From: an uncultured Bacteroidales bacterium
GTDB lineage: Bacteria > Bacteroidota > Bacteroidia > Bacteroidales > P3
Length of the DNA stretch: 64,000 nucleotides
Assembly: GCA_937901525.1 (NCBI GenBank)
Contig: CALDHX010000012.1
Coordinates: forward strand, 1 to 64,000
Direction: 5' to 3'
Shown: positions 27,875 to 35,708 of the stretch, in pieces
How the letters are laid out: each line of letters begins with the position of its first letter
Numbering within the stretch: position 1 is the stretch's first letter
Notes under the pieces: model-generated
Databases searched by the model: none
Told to the model about the DNA's origin: nothing
The model's input: the letters and a program-made list of their open reading frames with translations, nothing else
Program-made: the position numbers and the translations under genes

Positions 27875-28555
27875 TTATTTTTTCTCTGCTCTTAAAATCT
27901 CTCTTTTACCTTTTGGACCGGGCAATTTAGCAATAGTAAAGCCTGCTTTTTTCATTCGTCTTTTTATTTCTCCCTTGCAACAATATGTTGTCAAGACTGC
28001 TCCTTGTTTGCAAGCATCATAAATCTTTTTCATCATATCCTCTGACCATAAATCAGAGTCTTTGTCGGGAGAAAAAGCATCAAAATAAACCACATCAAAG
28101 ACATCTTTTCCAAAATCAAAATCACACGCATTTGCCTCACACTTTTTAATTTTAAAATCAGGAGTAATTTCCACAATTTCTTCCCAATCGCATTTGTGAA
28201 GCAAGTCAAATTCTTTTTTTAAAGAAAGTATTTCTCCGTAATTAAGCCTTTCTGCTATTGAAGCAGAGATTGGATAAAGTTCTATTGTTTGATAGAAAAT
28301 ACTTCTTTGATTAGAATTTTTTAAAGTCGCAATAGCATTCAAGCCTGTGCCAAATCCTATTTCTAAAACATTGATTTGAGGAGCGTTATTTAAGCTATAA
28401 AAATAATTATAGCCATAATCAATATATATAGTATTAGTTTCGGTTAGAGCACCAAAGTGAGAATGATAGCTTTCCTCAATATCTTTTCTTAAAAGCGAAT
28501 TGCTACCATCTTCAGTCTTGAATATCTCTATTAAACTATCTTTTGCGTTTTCCAT
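27875..28555 (-). CDS. mnmD: tRNA 5-aminomethyl-2-thiouridine methyltransferase (MnmD)
   Basis: 226 residues: the stand-alone methyltransferase half of MnmC. SAM-binding INVLEIGFGTGLNAIATL, then VVYFDAFSPDKDSDLWSEDM, TYCCKGEIKRRMKKAGF and the end GPKGKREILRA. It methylates nm5s2U34 to mnm5s2U34 in tRNA. The FAD-dependent MnmC(o) domain is absent, as usual outside Gammaproteobacteria. The start overlaps the upstream phosphatase gene by 25 bases. Confidence 0.93.
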   Translation of the reverse strand: MENAKDSLIEIFKTEDGSNSLLRKDIEESYHSHFGALTETNTIYIDYGYNYFYSLNNAPQINVLEIGFGTGLNAIATLKNSNQRSIFYQTIELYPISASIAERLNYGEILSLKKEFDLLHKCDWEEIVEITPDFKIKKCEANACDFDFGKDVFDVVYFDAFSPDKDSDLWSEDMMKKIYDACKQGAVLTTYCCKGEIKRRMKKAGFTIAKLPGPKGKREILRAEKK

Positions 28556-29376
28556 TCTCCGTCAAAATACCAAACGTATCTTTCTCCAATTTGTTTTAAA
28601 TATTCTATTGACTCATCAAAAAGCAAATCCACCTCATCTTTTTTATGACAATCGGTAGAAATTGTTAGAGGTATTTTCATATCACTTGCTTTCTTTATCC
28701 ATTCTCTTCCTGGATAGAAATCATCATAGCGTTTCTTGTAAAGACCTCTTGTATTTATTTCACAAATTGAACCACTTTCCTTTATAGCCACAAGACATTC
28801 CATCATAAAATCCTCAAACCACTTATCTTTTTGTGAAAAAAATCTTTCTTTATTGTGCATTTTTATTTTGTCAAAGTGCCCTACAACATCAGGCCTTTGA
28901 GTTTTTATCATATTTAACACTTGTTGAAAATACGCCTCAACGCCTTCTCTTATGTTTCCTGAGAAAACCTCCTCTAAACCTTTGTCATAAACCTCTCTAT
29001 CGCTTCCGTCAATAAACCAAACCTTATCATTAGACTTTCCTTTCACAAAATGCACCGAACCAATAAAGTAATCCAAGTCATAAATCTTAGACATCTCTCT
29101 TATATTCTCTTGCATAGAGGTGATATAGTCAAATTCCATTGAGATGAAAAGCTTAATTTTATCTTGATATTTCTCTTTTAGAAAACGAGCTTGCGAAAGA
29201 TATTCTTCAACTCTTTCTTTTTTCAAAGCAACCTTGCTTTCAAAACAAAGGGGTGAGTGAGATGAAAATCCAAAGTAATGCAATCCTCTTTCAATAGAGG
29301 ATAAAACCATATCTTCCATTGAATCTTTTCCATCACAGAAAAGAGAATGAGAATGATAATTAAACTTTTTTAGCAT
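28531..29376 (-). CDS. Histidinol-phosphatase-like PHP-family hydrolase
   Basis: 281 residues of PHP fold. Metal ligands can be placed: H-x-H in NYHSHSLFCDG, SSHSPLCF, SMEFDY, GSVHFV, VGHFDK and the closing STDCHKK. This is the HisK/HisJ pattern of histidinol phosphatase (last-but-one steps of histidine synthesis), but no other his gene is near, so another phosphoester substrate is possible. It overlaps the U32 gene by seven bases and mnmD by 25; the three are one operon. Confidence 0.85.
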   Translation of the reverse strand: MLKKFNYHSHSLFCDGKDSMEDMVLSSIERGLHYFGFSSHSPLCFESKVALKKERVEEYLSQARFLKEKYQDKIKLFISMEFDYITSMQENIREMSKIYDLDYFIGSVHFVKGKSNDKVWFIDGSDREVYDKGLEEVFSGNIREGVEAYFQQVLNMIKTQRPDVVGHFDKIKMHNKERFFSQKDKWFEDFMMECLVAIKESGSICEINTRGLYKKRYDDFYPGREWIKKASDMKIPLTISTDCHKKDEVDLLFDESIEYLKQIGERYVWYFDGEWKTQKIV

Positions 29377-30617
29377 ATTCCTGTGCTTTCAACCAAATAT
29401 AGTTTATCTCCTCTTCTTACAACGCCTTTTGTTGCAATTGAACAAAACTCTCCTTTGACTGTTTTTTCGGTTGGCTTCAAATCTACTCTGATTTCTTCTA
29501 CTGTGTCTTCATATACTCCTGTTGTAGTACCCATTATGTATATGTTATCACCAACTTTCAATTCTCCTGTCTCAATTTTTATTTCTGCAACAGAGATATT
29601 CTTAAAGTAATTAGTAACTGTGCCTATAAAAGTCTTCTTTGTAGTTGCTTGTGAGCCATATTTCTTGGTCCACTCGCCAACTCTTTGTCCTAAGTAATAG
29701 CCGTCCCAAAATCCTCTATTGTAAACTTTCTTTAAGTCTTCGTTCCATTTTTCTAATTTATCTTCGCTCCATTCTCCATTAAGCCATGCTTGTGCTGCTT
29801 CTTTATATACTCGTGTTACAACTTTGACATATTCTGGGCTTCTGCCTCTTCCTTCAATTTTTAGCACTCTTACGCCTGCGTCAAGCACCTTATCTAAAAA
29901 GTTTAAGGTCTTTAAATCTTTTGGAGACATGATATATTGATTGTCTATCATAAGTTCTGTGCCTCCATCTAAGTCTGTAACCTTGTAAGGACGGCGACAG
30001 AATTGTAAACAAGCACCTCTGTTTGCCGATTGATTAGCATTGTCTAATGAAATATAGCATTTTCCACTTACTGCCATACATAAGGCTCCGTGAACAAAGC
30101 ATTCTATTTCCAATGTGCGTCCACTTGGACCTTTTATGTTGTTTTCTCTTATCCAAGTAGTAATATCTTTAACTTTATCAAGAGAAAGTTCGCGAGCGGT
30201 AACGATTACGTCTGCAAATTGTGAGAAAAATTTCACTGCCTCACGGTTTGTTATGTTGCATTGTGTAGAAAGATGCACCTCTAAGTTGATTGAGCGAGCA
30301 TAACTAATGACTGCCAAATCTGCTGCTATGACTGCTGAAACTCCACTTTGCTTTGCAGCATTTAAAATCTCTTGCATATAACCTAATTCACTGTCATAAA
30401 CAATAGTATTTAAGGTTAAATAGGTCTTTACGCCATTTTGACTTGCAATGTCTGCAATATTTTTTAAGTCTTCTATCGTAAAATTATTTGCAGAGCGAGA
30501 ACGCATATTCAATCCTTCAACTCCAAAATATACACTATCGGCTCCTGCTTCTATTGCTGCATAAAGAGCTTCGTAAGAGCCCACTGGGGACATTATTTCT
30601 ACTTTATTCTTTGTCAT
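29370..30617 (-). CDS. Peptidase U32-family protein (TrhP/YegQ/RlhA-like)
   Basis: 415 residues. Begins EIMSPVGSYEALYAAIEAGADSVYFG and carries the U32 signature with four conserved Cys (ECFVHGALCMAVSGKC, then RGACLQFCRRPY). Members once called collagenases are now known as tRNA or rRNA hydroxylation factors (TrhP, RlhA). The neighbouring mnmD supports an RNA-modification role (inference). A TAACTTTG box at 30644-30637 on the minus strand, 20 bases before the ATG, is a likely promoter. Confidence 0.9.
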   Translation of the reverse strand: MTKNKVEIMSPVGSYEALYAAIEAGADSVYFGVEGLNMRSRSANNFTIEDLKNIADIASQNGVKTYLTLNTIVYDSELGYMQEILNAAKQSGVSAVIAADLAVISYARSINLEVHLSTQCNITNREAVKFFSQFADVIVTARELSLDKVKDITTWIRENNIKGPSGRTLEIECFVHGALCMAVSGKCYISLDNANQSANRGACLQFCRRPYKVTDLDGGTELMIDNQYIMSPKDLKTLNFLDKVLDAGVRVLKIEGRGRSPEYVKVVTRVYKEAAQAWLNGEWSEDKLEKWNEDLKKVYNRGFWDGYYLGQRVGEWTKKYGSQATTKKTFIGTVTNYFKNISVAEIKIETGELKVGDNIYIMGTTTGVYEDTVEEIRVDLKPTEKTVKGEFCSIATKGVVRRGDKLYLVESTGIC

Positions 30618-30661
30618 AATTTCATATAATATTTTGCAAAGTTACAAAAAGAAAAAAAACT

Positions 30662-30729
30662 CTTTGATTTTAAAAATTTTTTCTTTACTTTTTTTATTTT
30701 TTTCTTTGCTTTTTTTCAAAAAAGTAAAG
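30662..30729. repeat. AT-rich CTTTG/CAAAG element, copy c
   Basis: Same style as copies a and b: T blocks separated by CTTTG or CTTTAC, ending CTTTGCTTTTTTTC plus AAAAAAGTAAAG, a near-perfect 12-bp hairpin. It lies between the divergent U32 and sigma-factor genes, so it cannot be a terminator for either of them. Confidence 0.5.
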
Positions 30730-30741
30730 ACTTTTTTTCTT

Positions 30742-30749
30742 TATCTTTG
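30742..30749 (+). promoter_or_regulatory. -7 box for ECF sigma operon
   Basis: TATCTTTG matches TAnnTTTG, 51 bases before the chosen ATG at 30801. No TTTG at the N19 position; the upstream sequence is the AT-rich element. An alternative TTG start at 30747 would lie within this box, which argues against it. Confidence 0.45.
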
Positions 30750-30800
30750 TGTAACATTTTTCTAAGTAAAACGACTACTTTACAAAGCACAATTTTTAAA

Positions 30801-31286
30801 ATGAAGATTGAAAAATTTAAAAAAATAATTACTACTTATCAACCTAAATTACACGCTTTTGCAAATTCTATTCTAAAAAATGATTTTGCAAGTGAGGATA
30901 TTGTGCAGGAAGTTTTTTGTTTTCTTTGGGAAAAACGAGAGAAAATAAATACTATTGATAATATTGAAGCTTTTCTTGTACACATTTGCAAATGTAAGTG
31001 TGTGGATTATTTGAGAAAAACAAAAAAAGAAGTCTTGGAAGAGGAGATTATGAATTTGAATTATGAAGAATTTAATGAAGATAGTGAAGAAAGATATAAT
31101 AGACTCCTTAAACTAATAAATCAACTTCCCGAAAACCAACAAGAGTTATTGCGTCAAAAATATTTTAACAATAAAAGAATAAGAGAAATTTCAAAAGAAA
31201 CAGGAATGAGTGAGGGAAATATTCGCACAACACTTTCACGTGCTTACACAAGATTAAGAGATTTAATAAGTAAAACAAAAATCTAA
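30801..31286 (+). CDS. RNA polymerase ECF-type sigma-70 factor
   Basis: The ATG at 30801 is chosen: a longer reading from a TTG at 30747 would place translation inside the -7 promoter box. The protein (161 residues) has region 2 (ILKNDFASEDIVQEVFCFLWEKREKI) and region 4 (NQLPENQQELLRQKYFNNKRIREISKETGMSEGN split over helix-turn-helix), ending RAYTRLRDLI. It redirects RNA polymerase to envelope or stress genes. It is followed after three bases by a membrane protein gene that is the natural candidate for its anti-sigma partner. Confidence 0.9.
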   Translation: MKIEKFKKIITTYQPKLHAFANSILKNDFASEDIVQEVFCFLWEKREKINTIDNIEAFLVHICKCKCVDYLRKTKKEVLEEEIMNLNYEEFNEDSEERYNRLLKLINQLPENQQELLRQKYFNNKRIREISKETGMSEGNIRTTLSRAYTRLRDLISKTKI

Positions 31287-31289
31287 GTT

Positions 31290-31862
31290 ATGAAAAAAGA
31301 AGATAAAGAATTGATAGAGTTGTTTGCTTCTATAAAACAACATCAAAAAAATATTGAGAGACAAGAAAAGATTTTTTCTGCAATAGAAGAAAAAGCAAAA
31401 CAAAGCAAGAGGAAAAAAACTATTGTGTTTTGGTCGTCTATTTCTTCAATTGCTGCTTGTTTTTGTATAGTTTGGTTTACTTATTCTCCTATTGACAATA
31501 GCGAAACTATTATCGAAAATAAGCCTATTGCAAAAAATATTGTTGAAAAAAAACAAGAGACAATTCCTGCAAAGAAAAGCGAGCCTATTGTAAGAGAAAA
31601 AAAGAAAATTACGCCAATTGAAATCCCTCATACAATAGAAGAAGAAATTATTATTGAACAAGATAGCACGATTATTGAGCCTGAGCCAAAGCAAGAGGTG
31701 ATTGAGGAGGAAGAAAAGGTGATTGAGCCAAAGATTGTAAGGATTGAAACCGATAAATTGATTTGCTATAAAGAGGAAAAAAAGAATAACCTTAAATTTT
31801 CTTGGGATTATAAAAGGGAAGAAAAGAAAGAATTATTTTTAATAGATTTTTCAAAAAGATAA
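31290..31862 (+). CDS. Single-pass membrane protein, putative anti-sigma factor with Pro/Glu-rich periplasmic stalk
   Basis: 190 residues with no family I recognise. Residues 1-45 are charged and helical (cytosolic), about 46-64 form one transmembrane helix (VFWSSISSIAACFCIVWF), and 70-165 are rich in Pro, Glu, Lys and Ile (EPEPKQEVIEEEEKVIEPKI), like the stalk of TonB-type proteins that spans the periplasm. A basic-aromatic C-terminus follows (FSWDYKREEKKELFLIDF). Its position right after an ECF sigma gene and before an outer-membrane protein gene suggests an anti-sigma factor. It has no FecR domain and no recognisable ASD motif, so this is inference. Confidence 0.65.
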   Translation: MKKEDKELIELFASIKQHQKNIERQEKIFSAIEEKAKQSKRKKTIVFWSSISSIAACFCIVWFTYSPIDNSETIIENKPIAKNIVEKKQETIPAKKSEPIVREKKKITPIEIPHTIEEEIIIEQDSTIIEPEPKQEVIEEEEKVIEPKIVRIETDKLICYKEEKKNNLKFSWDYKREEKKELFLIDFSKR

Positions 31863-31875
31863 AACTTAGATTGAT

Positions 31876-32796
31876 ATGAAAAAGACAGCATTATTTAGTT
31901 TTTTTATCCTTATTTCAGGGATAATTTTAGCACAAAACGAAAAGATTTATTTGTTTTCTCAACCTATTGAGAAGGATTACAACAAATTGACTTTGACTGC
32001 AAAAAGCAATCTTAATTTAGTGAGGAGCGAAACAGACGTTTTAGAAATTTCTACGAAAGATAGCAATATTGTTTTGAGTAATATATGTGTTTTTGAAGAC
32101 AAAACGCTGACTATAATGACAGACTCCTTGCCACAAGATGTTAAAATAACACTTTATTCGTCCAAAGAAGAAGTGTTTTTGAGTAGTCAATTTGATTCAA
32201 TCAAAGACACAAGGCAAGAAATTAAAGAAAAAGAGGGTGATAAGATAAATTTATTTTGGGCTTTTCTTAGCTCAACTGATTTAAACTTTAACTCAAAACG
32301 CTATAATAATCCATACTCCTCGCTAATTAGTCAAAATTTCCAATTTATTGATTTTTACTATGAACACCCTACTAAAAAAGGCAACAAATTCTTTGTAGGA
32401 TTAGCATACAATTGGGATTTTAAATTTTTAAACAACGATGTAGAATGCTTAAACAATAAATTGCAACTATTATCAAGTGATTTGCATCTTCAAAACAATG
32501 CACAATTTATTGTAGATCGCAATTTATTCCTATATACAAGGTATAACTTAAAACTAAACAATTATTTTTTTTGTAATTTTGGACTAAAATTTGGAAGGAC
32601 CTTAAAAAGTTTTCTTTGGGACTTTAATATAACGCCAGAAAACAAACTAAACTTCAACTCAAACAAACTTACAGACTATAATCCTTGGAAATTAGAATTA
32701 TTTTTCAACTTTATAGGATATGAATTCTTCTTTAATGTTTTGCCAGAATATAAAAACGACAACACAAGACGCTTTGGAATTAGATTCCGCTTTTAA
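31876..32796 (+). CDS. Putative outer-membrane protein with beta-rich head
   Basis: 306 residues with a signal peptide (MKKTALFSFFILISGIILAQ). Residues 25-110 are a beta-rich segment reminiscent of the GIN/DUF2807 head (LTLTAKSNLNLVRSETDVLEIST). Residues 120-306 look like amphipathic strands of a small barrel and end with the aromatic FGIRFRF, typical of outer-membrane proteins. No enzyme motif. It is third in the sigma operon, 13 bases after the membrane protein, so it may be the sensor or the main target of the regulon. Confidence 0.6.
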   Translation: MKKTALFSFFILISGIILAQNEKIYLFSQPIEKDYNKLTLTAKSNLNLVRSETDVLEISTKDSNIVLSNICVFEDKTLTIMTDSLPQDVKITLYSSKEEVFLSSQFDSIKDTRQEIKEKEGDKINLFWAFLSSTDLNFNSKRYNNPYSSLISQNFQFIDFYYEHPTKKGNKFFVGLAYNWDFKFLNNDVECLNNKLQLLSSDLHLQNNAQFIVDRNLFLYTRYNLKLNNYFFCNFGLKFGRTLKSFLWDFNITPENKLNFNSNKLTDYNPWKLELFFNFIGYEFFFNVLPEYKNDNTRRFGIRFRF

Positions 32797-32806
32797 TTTT
32801 TGAGTT

Positions 32807-33514
32807 TTAAAGCAGAATATCGCTAACTATGTCTTTGTATTGAGAGGAATATTCTCCGTTTTCTTCTCGTATAAAGACATTTTTTATTTGTGTTTGCTTT
32901 GTTGGAAAAAGCGAATATGTTCTTATGATTCTCTCTATCGGCTTTGAGGGTTTTGAATATATGTTTATTTGAGTTTCAACCTTTACTTGCTTTTGTTCAA
33001 ACAAAGATGTGAGCTCATCGCTCTGCAAAGTAGGAAGTATAACGCATATCTTAGCATCAGGAGTTGCAAGTTTTAGGCTACAATTTACAAAGTCAGAAAA
33101 AGGAAGTTTGTCGGTATGTCGTGCAAAGGTGCGTTTAGCTGTGTTAGCCTGCAAAGAATTTACAAAATATGGAGGATTAGAAATGATAAAGTCGTATTTT
33201 GTTTGTTCTTCTTTTATTTCAGCAAAATCTTGCAAGGAGATTTGTTTTGCAAACAATCTATCTGCCCATTTACTTTTTTGAAAATTATCCTCTGCTTGCT
33301 TTATTGATTCTTCATCTATGTCAATAGATGTGATTTTTGCTGTTTTGTTCAACTGAGCCATTGCAAGAGAGATAATTCCACAACCTGTGCCAATTTCAAG
33401 TATATGTTTTTTGTGATTTCTCTCTGCAAGCGAAGAAAGAAGTATAGCATCTGTGCCTACTTTCATTGAAGAAAGCGTATGATTTAATGAAAATTCTTTG
33501 CATTTAAACTCCAT
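32807..33514 (-). CDS. trmN6: tRNA1(Val) (adenine37-N6)-methyltransferase
   Basis: 235 residues. SAM site HILEIGTGCGIISLAMAQ and the amino-methyltransferase catalytic motif FIISNPPYF; begins FKCKEFSLNHTLSSMKVGTDAILL as in TrmN6/YfiC. It methylates A37 of tRNA1(Val). A TAATTTTG box at 33529-33522 (minus) lies eight bases before the ATG. It ends ten bases from the converging outer-membrane protein gene, with no terminator between. Confidence 0.92.
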   Translation of the reverse strand: MEFKCKEFSLNHTLSSMKVGTDAILLSSLAERNHKKHILEIGTGCGIISLAMAQLNKTAKITSIDIDEESIKQAEDNFQKSKWADRLFAKQISLQDFAEIKEEQTKYDFIISNPPYFVNSLQANTAKRTFARHTDKLPFSDFVNCSLKLATPDAKICVILPTLQSDELTSLFEQKQVKVETQINIYSKPSKPIERIIRTYSLFPTKQTQIKNVFIREENGEYSSQYKDIVSDILL

Positions 33515-33575
33515 AACAACGCAAAATTACAATGTTTTTTGATTCTTTTCTACATTTTAGCGAATTATTGTTTAC

Positions 33576-33605
33576 AACAGTGACGTATTTTCATACGCCA
33601 CTGTT
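33576..33605. terminator. Hairpin after merR-like gene
   Basis: AACAGTGACGTAT (33576-33588) pairs with ATACGCCACTGTT (33593-33605), 12 of 13 positions, loop TTTC. It lies 13 bases downstream of the MerR stop on the minus strand. The downstream T tract is weak, so termination strength is uncertain. Confidence 0.55.
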
Positions 33606-33617
33606 ATTTATACAAAT

Positions 33618-34442
33618 TTACTCAATTGGAATTTGAATAATAGAGAGCCATTGCTCAGGGTTATCTTTATTCCATACTCCATCGATATAGCAAATTCTTG
33701 TATGCCCAATAGGTTTGTAGCCTTTTTCTTCCATATATCTAAATGCTTCGGCAAAAGATTCATGAAAACGCTCGTAACCTCCTAAGTGTTTTATGCAAAG
33801 TGCTTTTTCTACGGCAGGCAAGTGCTTAAATTGTATGATATTGCTGTCTTTTCCCATTTCCTCTACTTGCTCACAATATTCTATATCAAGGTCAGTAGAG
33901 CGATATTCTTTGTTATGTTCTATGGTAAAGCAGTATCCGGGAGGGGGACACTTGCATCCAAGACGTTGCATTTCGGATCCAATTTTATTTACGCACAATG
34001 CTCCTAAGGCATCATAGTTTGGAATAATTTCTCTATGGCTTGCCACAATAATTTCGGGCAAAGATTGAATATTTACTTTTTCCATTGTCTTAATTTGTTT
34101 GTGAGAGTCTAACCATTTGAGCAGTTGGCTACGGCGTTTTATCAATAGTTGTAGTTGATGTTCTGTTTCTTCTATTTTTTGTGTTAATTGATCAATGCTT
34201 GGCATCTGTTCGCCATCTTCTAACAACTCTTTGATTTCTTCAAGCGTGAATCCCTGTTGTTGCAACCCACGAATGATATTAAGTCGTTGCATTTGATATA
34301 TGCTATAATAACGATAACCTGTCCATTCGTCCACTTCATAGGGTAAAAGCAATCCTTTCTGCTCATAATAACGCAAAGTCTTCACCGTTACCTGCATCAT
34401 TTTTGAAAACTCTCCGATTTTTAATTTCGTTTCTTTACTCAT
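33618..34442 (-). CDS. MerR-family regulator with GyrI-like effector domain
   Basis: 274 residues: an N-terminal MerR helix-turn-helix (LKIGEFSKMMQVTVKTLRYYEQKGLL, then WTGYRYYSIYQMQRLNIIRGLQQQGF), a coiled coil (about 80-115) and a C-terminal GyrI-like small-molecule-binding domain (about 125-274, with YGRSTD-like and GGYERFHESFAEAF segments). This is the BmrR/TipAS type that senses hydrophobic drugs. No efflux gene is adjacent, so its targets lie elsewhere or it regulates itself; the promoter at 34503-34471 has MerR-type geometry. Confidence 0.92.
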   Translation of the reverse strand: MSKETKLKIGEFSKMMQVTVKTLRYYEQKGLLLPYEVDEWTGYRYYSIYQMQRLNIIRGLQQQGFTLEEIKELLEDGEQMPSIDQLTQKIEETEHQLQLLIKRRSQLLKWLDSHKQIKTMEKVNIQSLPEIIVASHREIIPNYDALGALCVNKIGSEMQRLGCKCPPPGYCFTIEHNKEYRSTDLDIEYCEQVEEMGKDSNIIQFKHLPAVEKALCIKHLGGYERFHESFAEAFRYMEEKGYKPIGHTRICYIDGVWNKDNPEQWLSIIQIPIE

Positions 34443-34470
34443 TTTCGTACGATTTATCTGCTAGCGAATG

Positions 34471-34503
34471 CAAAGTTAATACATACTCTTAGGGACGAGT
34501 CAA
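34471..34503 (-). promoter_or_regulatory. MerR-type autoregulated promoter with long spacer
   Basis: Minus strand: TTGA at 34503-34500, 21 bases, then TAACTTTG at 34478-34471. The spacer is two bases longer than the N19 of the other good promoters in this window, and it contains the dyad ACTC-N8-GAGT around CCCTAA. An overlong spacer with an operator inside it is what MerR regulators act on. Confidence 0.55.
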
Positions 34504-34552
34504 GAAAAAAATGAAAAATCCTTATAAAAAAATTATTTTTTTGACATTGATG

Positions 34553-35599
34553 TTATTTTTTAACATATCCTGTACTTCTTCCTTTACCTACTTTTTCAAT
34601 ATAACCACTTTCTAATAGTTCGTTAAGAGTTCGCTCAATTGTTGTTTGACTAATATCGGGGCAAAGTATGAGAATATCTGATTTCCTTACTATTCCGAGT
34701 TTTTTATCAAAGACTGATTTTACTCTATCTGCTTTTGAAGATTTTGGTTGTTGCAAATGTTCTATTCTGTCTTGGAATTCTTTATATGCTTTCAAAATAA
34801 TACTTAAATAATATTTTACAAACGCTGTATAATCACTCTTATTCTCGTGCCAATTGACTGAACTATCATGCAAAGCTTGATAATAAATTTCCTTTGTCTT
34901 TTCTATCAACATCTCAATGCTTATATATTTTCCTACAAAGTAAGACATACGATAAAGTAACAACAATGTAAGTAAACGACTCATACGTCCGTTGCCATCA
35001 TTAAAAGGGTGAATACATAAAAAATCAAGAATAAACATCGGTATCAATAATAAAGGATCATATTCTCCCTTTTCAATAGCATTATTAAACTCATTGCAAA
35101 GATTTTCCATTGCTTCTGAGGTTTGAAATGCTGACACAGGAATAAATCTTACTTTTTCTTGCCCATCTTTTCCTGTTTCGGCTATTATATTGTCTGCATT
35201 TTTGTATTTTCCTCCACTATCTGTTCCGCTAAAACTATACAAATCTCGATGAAGTTGCAAAATATTATTTGGACGTAAGGCAATGTAATAATAATTGTCG
35301 TGGATAGTTGCTAATACTTCTCTATATCCGGCTATTTCTTCTTCACTTCTATTTCTTGGTTCGGTCTTTTTCATTACCAAATCTTCTAATCGTTCATCAG
35401 AAGTGTAAATTCCTTCAATTTTATTTGACGATTTGGTACTTTGAACTTTGGCAATATCTAATAAAGCAGTCAATACATCTGATTTTGCATCAACATACCT
35501 TTCTTGTTTGCCTTTAAATTCGTGTAAAGCCGACAATATATTGACTATATCAGCAGTCAATAACTGTTTTGGTGCATTTTTGTAATCAAATATGTGCAT
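34553..35599 (-). CDS. Fic-family protein, class II, with winged-helix C-terminus
   Basis: 348 residues. The Fic_N region carries the inhibitory helix motif S58-x3-E62-G63 (SNKIEG), so this is a class II (self-inhibited) Fic. The catalytic loop H197-PFNDGNGRMSR208 is intact: His base, Asp and Gly/Asn/Gly/Arg for ATP. The C-terminal 60 residues form a winged helix (RKSDILILCPDISQTTIERTLNELLESGYIEKV), which could bind DNA. It AMPylates or de-AMPylates an unknown protein target. It lies 109 bases downstream of the type III restriction gene and has its own promoter. Confidence 0.93.
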   Translation of the reverse strand: MHIFDYKNAPKQLLTADIVNILSALHEFKGKQERYVDAKSDVLTALLDIAKVQSTKSSNKIEGIYTSDERLEDLVMKKTEPRNRSEEEIAGYREVLATIHDNYYYIALRPNNILQLHRDLYSFSGTDSGGKYKNADNIIAETGKDGQEKVRFIPVSAFQTSEAMENLCNEFNNAIEKGEYDPLLLIPMFILDFLCIHPFNDGNGRMSRLLTLLLLYRMSYFVGKYISIEMLIEKTKEIYYQALHDSSVNWHENKSDYTAFVKYYLSIILKAYKEFQDRIEHLQQPKSSKADRVKSVFDKKLGIVRKSDILILCPDISQTTIERTLNELLESGYIEKVGKGRSTGYVKK

Positions 35600-35621
35600 T
35601 ACTATTCCGTTTTTCAGACTA

Positions 35622-35676
35622 CAAAATTACTTTATTTTTGATTATTTTCTGCATCAAAACAAAAAATTCTGCATCA
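35622..35676 (-). promoter_or_regulatory. fic promoter with repeated GATGCAGAA sites
   Basis: TAATTTTG on the minus strand at 35629-35622 is the -7 box. TGATGCAGAA occurs at 35656-35647, over the -33 region, and again at 35676-35667, exactly 20 bases further upstream; an inverted copy (TGATGCAGA on plus) lies at 35690-35698. Regular spacing over a promoter suggests an operator, possibly for the winged helix of Fic itself. Confidence 0.45.
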
Positions 35677-35698
35677 TTTAAAATAAAAATGATGCAGA
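35668..35698 (-). terminator. Terminator of mod-res operon
   Basis: TCTGCATCATTT (35668-35679) pairs perfectly over 12 bp with AAATGATGCAGA (35687-35698), loop of seven. On the minus strand it stands ten bases after the res stop and is followed by AATTTTTTG. The same arms supply two of the GATGCAGAA sites upstream of fic. Confidence 0.75.
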
Positions 35699-35708
35699 TT
35701 AGAGAGTT

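Noticed and set aside
30747..30800. Upstream TTG start for the ECF sigma factor
   Set aside because: The TTG lies inside the TATCTTTG promoter box and the extra residues match nothing in the family; ATG at 30801 is preferred.
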